Of a stretch of DNA of 64,000 bases, positions 59,961-64,000 are shown piece by piece. The DNA is from Rebecca billardiae RCC1528. Taxonomy: Eukaryota > Haptophyta. Numbering within the stretch: the first letter of the stretch is position 1; each line of letters begins with the position of its first letter. The notes beneath the pieces were generated by a model. It was not told the origin of the DNA and ran no database searches. It saw nothing but the letters and a program-made list of their open reading frames with translations. The position numbers and the translations under genes were made by a program. The stretch spans positions 124,001-188,000 of the forward strand of contig OZ251222.1 in NCBI GenBank assembly GCA_965240325.2, read 5' to 3'.

Positions 59961-62692
59961 CAAAGATACCAGCACCCGCCTATGGGGTTTGACCACCCGC
60001 ATATTGACGTCGTATCAGTAGATGACCAAGAGTATATCAGCAAGTCAGTAGCTCGATAGCCGTATGATATGAGAGCGCGCGGGAACGTCGGTTCCGGGAC
60101 TACCCGCGCAATAACATCTCGCGTCGAGCTTGATGAATATGAGGAGTGAACGACTATCAAAAGAATGTTCGATATCTCAGACCTTGTTTGCAATCTGTTC
60201 GTCAACAGGCGAATCTTGACTATCAGAAAGGTAGCTAGAGATGTCTTTGTCCTATTCGAGTTCGATTTCTTCTATTACTTACTATCCAAGGATTAAGGAG
60301 CAGTACAAACGCAATCATGAGCAGCGATATCGAGTCAAATGCGGATTTCACACCTAAATCCACCCACAAAAATCCCCCAAATCCTGCGCGCATCCTCTTT
60401 TTTGATTTTGCGGAGCACGTGCGCCGCCCCCCCGGCTTTCGCTCACGCTCAGACCTTTCGGCCTGTAAGTGAATTCGGGGGGGGCCGTGCGCCATGAATG
60501 GTGGCCCAATGCCTGCGCATAGGTGGGTCCCTGGCGATTTTCCAGCGGTCTTTTAAACATTTACCGGGTTCTCTGGCCGGATTTCTTTTCGCGCGGGGCG
60601 CGGCTCGGGAAAATCGCCGGGCCGCCGGCCGAGGTCCGATCTGAACGCTCCCGACGATGTCGGAGTGCCTCTCCAGCGCGACCGAGCCGCCGTGTGTCGG
60701 GTAGACTACTGCCAACACCTATCGCGCGCTCCAGCGCTTTGCGCGTGCTCACGGATGGGATCCGTGGTCACACATCCCCCGCCTGGCACGTGCCCGCATG
60801 TTTGACTCTCGCCCGGCTAGACGCGTACAGACAACTTGAATCGATCGGCAGGTGTTCGACCCGTGCCTTCGAGCAGGGTCACTTTTCGCTACAGGCGGGT
60901 CAGGCGACGGGAGGCATGGGTCACCATCAGGCATGTGCATACTCTTGACGCTCCCGCCATCTTGAGCAGCTCTACGCACCGTGAAGGTGACAATTGGGCT
61001 GCGCGCAAGCTGCTCGTGAGAACGCACGACAGCCAGCCCCGGGCTCTCGGGGAGCCATGTGAGCGATTGGCGACTTCCGAGAGGGCGTGTTTGGTGGGGG
61101 TTGGTACCAATAATCGACCAGCAGGCCTAGGATGGGTGCACTGAGGACTTGGGATGCTGAGAAGCCGCCGCGATGTGCATCGAGCACGCTGACTTGCCAT
61201 CCGTGTGCACGATCAAGCGCCAGGAAGATCAGCAGGGCCTTTGACAGCGGCAGCAGGCGCTCAGCGATCCTTCCCTATGCCGAGTGTGGGCATAATATGC
61301 GGTGCTCGAGCGTGGTCGCAGGATATGGGTCCATTCTTGACAGAACGCGGTCGCGTTGACAGGCGCGGGTGCCACCCCACGCTGTTGCTCCTGCCATCGG
61401 GTGGTCCCACTCGTTCCGCTTGTTATCTGCGAAGACTCGTACTCAGCAACTCTACGGCTAGGCGTGGTAGACCCCTCAGACGCATGTCTGATGATTGCCC
61501 GGCACGTTCTCGTCGTCACGTTGGGTGTACTTGAGCGAGCGGAAGCCGCAACGTGATGGCTAGGCCAGCAGCTCAACCATCTGACGTCTCGCCGGCCAAC
61601 TGGCTGAGTGCTCTCAGCCTAGCAGCAGCGTCGGTGAACCTATCGTATTGCTGCCTGGCAAGAAGATTGTAGGAGGTATCGTCGACGGCATGGGCTGCAG
61701 CTGCGGTAGTCGTGGACTGGTGGCGGCCTCACGCGGGTGGGCATACGACGACCGGTGACACGCGGAGTACGAGCACGAAAGCCGCCGAGCGCGGCAAGCT
61801 CCGGCGGTGGCGTTGGCTGATAGTCCAGCCTCGACGGCGGAGGGCTCCCGTGTGACGACGGTGGCATGCTCGGTGGCGGGCGATGATGCGTGCCTCGGCA
61901 CGCAGCCCGCCACAAACACTGCCACTCGCAGGCAGTCCGGTTGCGGCCCGGTTTGCCTGTGTCCGCGTCGCTCGGCGCCTATTCGATGACCGAACAAACG
62001 TACCCACATATCGGAACGAATTTGAATATATAGTGAGCCACATCCACGGTCAATATAAAGTGGGTAACCGTCGTTCTATATACGGGTAATTGTCTATATA
62101 CAAAGTGGGTAATCTGCTCGATCTTGCTGTAGTTTGTTGGAGGTATCCGCGCACAGCATAGAGCCCCACTCTTTGCTTCATAAAATGGTTCGGTCGGGTG
62201 TCAACGGTTGCCAATAAGTCATTCCGATCGCATGTCGCCATCTAGCCACCATAACCATCAAGTAACGCTTCGCAAAATCTCTATGTGACACTAGTGGCGC
62301 GGCGCGCGCGCGCTCGGCCGCGCGACGGCACGCGGAGTAGGTTTTGAGGTCGAAACTTTTGCTCCGCCCCGATGGGACGCATTTATAGCGTCGATTCTGG
62401 GTGAGAGACGAAATCTAGGACGCCATTCTGAGTGCGCCAGAACATCGCCCCAGTTGGGAGGGACCCACCTACTGCGCAGCTGTTCTGAGTGTTCACAGCG
62501 CGGCGCAATGACCAATGTCCCTGACGGCCGACCCGCCCGACGCCCCGTCTGCCGTCATCATTCGACATACAGCCGCCGATCCAGATTGCAGACTCCAGTC
62601 GTACGGATTAGCTGAGTTACACTAGCTAGTTTGGAGAGCACCTTGAGGACCGTTGGCCGTGGGAAGTCCTCTCGCCGTGCACGCGCCATCGG
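59961..62692. other. Gene-poor spacer with unresolved coding-like fragments
   Basis: Mixed-GC sequence. A transporter-like fragment is at 60970-61262 (listed separately). Elsewhere, direct AAAGTGGGTAA repeats occur near 62056 and 62104, and a CGCGCG-rich patch near 62300-62330. No complete gene is supported. Confidence 0.45.
60972..61262 (-). pseudogene. Possible membrane-transporter fragment
   Basis: The minus strand reads ERLLPLSKALLIFLALDRAHGWQVSV then DAHRGGFSASQVLSAPILGL, ending LLVDYWYQPP. This looks like transmembrane helices with an MFS-like G-x-S-x-S-x-x-x-x-PI-G-x-L-x-D pattern. A stop lies just upstream in frame, and sequence after ~61100 is not coding-like. It is either an exon of an unresolved gene or a remnant. 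Confidence 0.25.
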
Positions 62693-64000
62693 CTACACGT
62701 TTCCCCAGCAGACATACTTGGTCTCGAGGTACTCCTCGATGCCGAGCCGGTGGCCTGTCACGTGATCGAGGGCGCGCGCGACCGCGAGACGGTGTCATCC
62801 GGTGAGGCGCGCGCGCGACGCAGCGCGCGCTGCTCGTGCGAGCCCCACGCGGGTCGCGAGCTCCGAGGTGTCAAGGCGCGGGCGCGGCGTTTGCCCACCT
62901 TCGCGCCCCAGCCCAGATTCCTTGAAGCCTCCGAAGGGCGCCACCTCGGAGCTGATGATCCCCTCGTTCACTCCCACGATGCCGGCCTCGAGCGCCTCCG
63001 CAAAGCGCCACGCCCGGCTGATGTCCGACGTGCAAAAGTACGCGGCCAGGCCGGCGCGCGTGTCGTTGGCGAGCTCGAGCGCCTCCGCGTCGGATGCAAA
63101 GGTTGTGACTGGGATGAGCGGTCCGAAGGTCTCCTCGCTCCAACACCGCGCGCCAGCGTCCACGCCGCTGATCAGCGTGGGCGCGGCGAAGCCCGCGCCT
63201 TCAGACGCACTGCCGGCCGCGCGCAGCGCGGTCGCCGCTGGCTCGTCAAGGCCACCACACACAAGGCGGCCGCCGCGCGAGATGCAATCTTCGACGTGTG
63301 CCTTGAACTTGTCGTAGCCGGCCGCGTTGATGAGCGGGCCGATGGTGACGCCCTCCTCGAGCCCGTGCCCGAGCCGCTCCTGCTCCAGCAGCGCTCGCAC
63401 ACGCTCGCACAAGTCTGCGGCCACAGACTCGTGCACGAGCACGCGCGCGGGCGCGACGCACACCTGGCCGGCGTTGCGGACCTTGCCGATGACGAGCGCG
63501 CGCGCGGCGACCGCGAGGTCGGCGTCGGCGAAGACGACGAAGGGCGCGTTGCCGCCAAGCTCGAGAGCGACGCGCTTCACCTGCGGCGCGCACTGCGCGG
63601 CGAGCCGCTTGCCCACCGCCGTCGATCCGGTGAACGAGAGCATGCGTACGCGAGAGTCCTCGCACAGGGCGGCGCCCACCTCCGCGGCCCGCGCGCGAGA
63701 GCACGTGACCACCTTGAGCAGGCTAGCCGGCGCGCCCGCCTCCTCGAGGAGCAGGGCCTCAAGCGCGAGCGCCGTCAGCGGGGTCGCCTCCGCCGGCTTG
63801 AGCACGACGGGGCACCCGGCTGCGAGTGCGGGCGCCGCCTTGCGCGTCACCATCGCACAGGGGAAGTTCCACGGCGTGATGGCGGCCGCGACGCCGATCG
63901 GCTGCTTGAGTACGAGGAGGCGCCTGTCTGCTGTCGGCGCTTGAAGGATCTCACCGTGCACGCGCCGGGCCTCCTCGGCGTAGTACCGCACAAACGACGC
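62693..64000 (-). CDS. Succinate-semialdehyde dehydrogenase-type aldehyde dehydrogenase, truncated at window edge
   Basis: Exon 64000-62899 (continuing beyond the window) and last exon 62754-62693. The 144-nt intron (G/GTGGGC..GACAG, phase 1) restores the SSADH ending: GLGREG-HRLGIEEYLETKYVC. Visible motifs: ITPWNFP (cofactor site), KPAEATPLTALAL, FTGSTAVGKRL, VALELGGNAPFVVF (catalytic Glu), AGQVCVAPARVLVHE (nucleophile Cys in the QVC context) and EETFGPLIP. The enzyme oxidises succinic semialdehyde to succinate in GABA breakdown, and the C-terminus fits GabD better than other ALDHs. The N-terminus, and any leader, lies outside the window. Confidence 0.88.

Noticed and set aside
1-64000. CRISPR arrays, rRNA genes, bacterial operons
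   Set aside because: No regularly spaced repeats, no rRNA-like conserved stretches, and spliced genes with targeting leaders show a nuclear genome.

Overview
The window is GC-rich nuclear DNA from a eukaryotic microalga. Genes are compact, on both strands, and mostly one to three exons. Where introns can be placed they are short (71-188 nt) with GT-AG ends, often GTGCGC, GTGAGT or GTGGGC donors. Several proteins begin with a signal-peptide-like segment, and the organellar ribosomal protein L24 (52730-53116) has a bipartite leader whose cleavage site reads CNA then YVAP. That fits a plastid acquired by secondary endosymbiosis of a red alga, as in a haptophyte or stramenopile such as a pelagophyte. 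No species can be named from the sequence alone.

Left third (1-23.7 kb): an intron-containing gene of unknown function runs off the left edge (1-2041, minus). Then come a phosphohistidine phosphatase divergent from an aldo-keto reductase, an LRAT-like membrane protein divergent from a RluD-type pseudouridine synthase, a MED27-like Mediator subunit divergent from an AIG2-like gamma-glutamylcyclotransferase, a PFA-DSP phosphatase homologue with an altered catalytic loop, a basic unknown protein divergent from a spliced ubiquitin-like protein, and a RoxA/YcfD-type JmjC oxygenase. A repeat-rich block at 19.8-23.7 kb holds a 1.5 kb imperfect palindrome.

Middle (23.7-45 kb): a two-module U32/RlhA protein, a NYN-LOTUS-SAP protein divergent from an F-box/WD40 protein, a PhyH-like dioxygenase, a GNAT acetyltransferase divergent from a PELP1/RIX1-like ribosome-biogenesis factor, a beta-hydroxyacid dehydrogenase, a mitochondrial-type glutamate dehydrogenase with one intron, and a TPR protein.

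Right third (45-64 kb): two inverted copies of a 1.57 kb repeat (45169-46736 and 53729-55294) bracket four genes: a permuted-papain-like membrane protein divergent from pyridoxal kinase, and a divergent ATP synthase alpha homologue next to plastid L24. Then come an unknown membrane protein, a long gene-poor stretch with tandem repeats and possible exons, and a succinate-semialdehyde dehydrogenase that runs off the right edge.

Most genes are housekeeping in type: rRNA and ribosomal-protein modification, plastid translation, vitamin B6, and amino and hydroxy acid metabolism. The strongest organising feature is head-to-head gene pairs sharing short promoter regions. Gene-poor spacers are very GC-rich islands mixed with AT tracts, simple repeats and a few longer repeat families. 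I found no operon-like novel system. The less usual items are the degenerate ATP synthase alpha paralogue, the repeat placed upstream of two unrelated genes, the large palindrome, the inverted element pair and a bacterial-type terminator hairpin.
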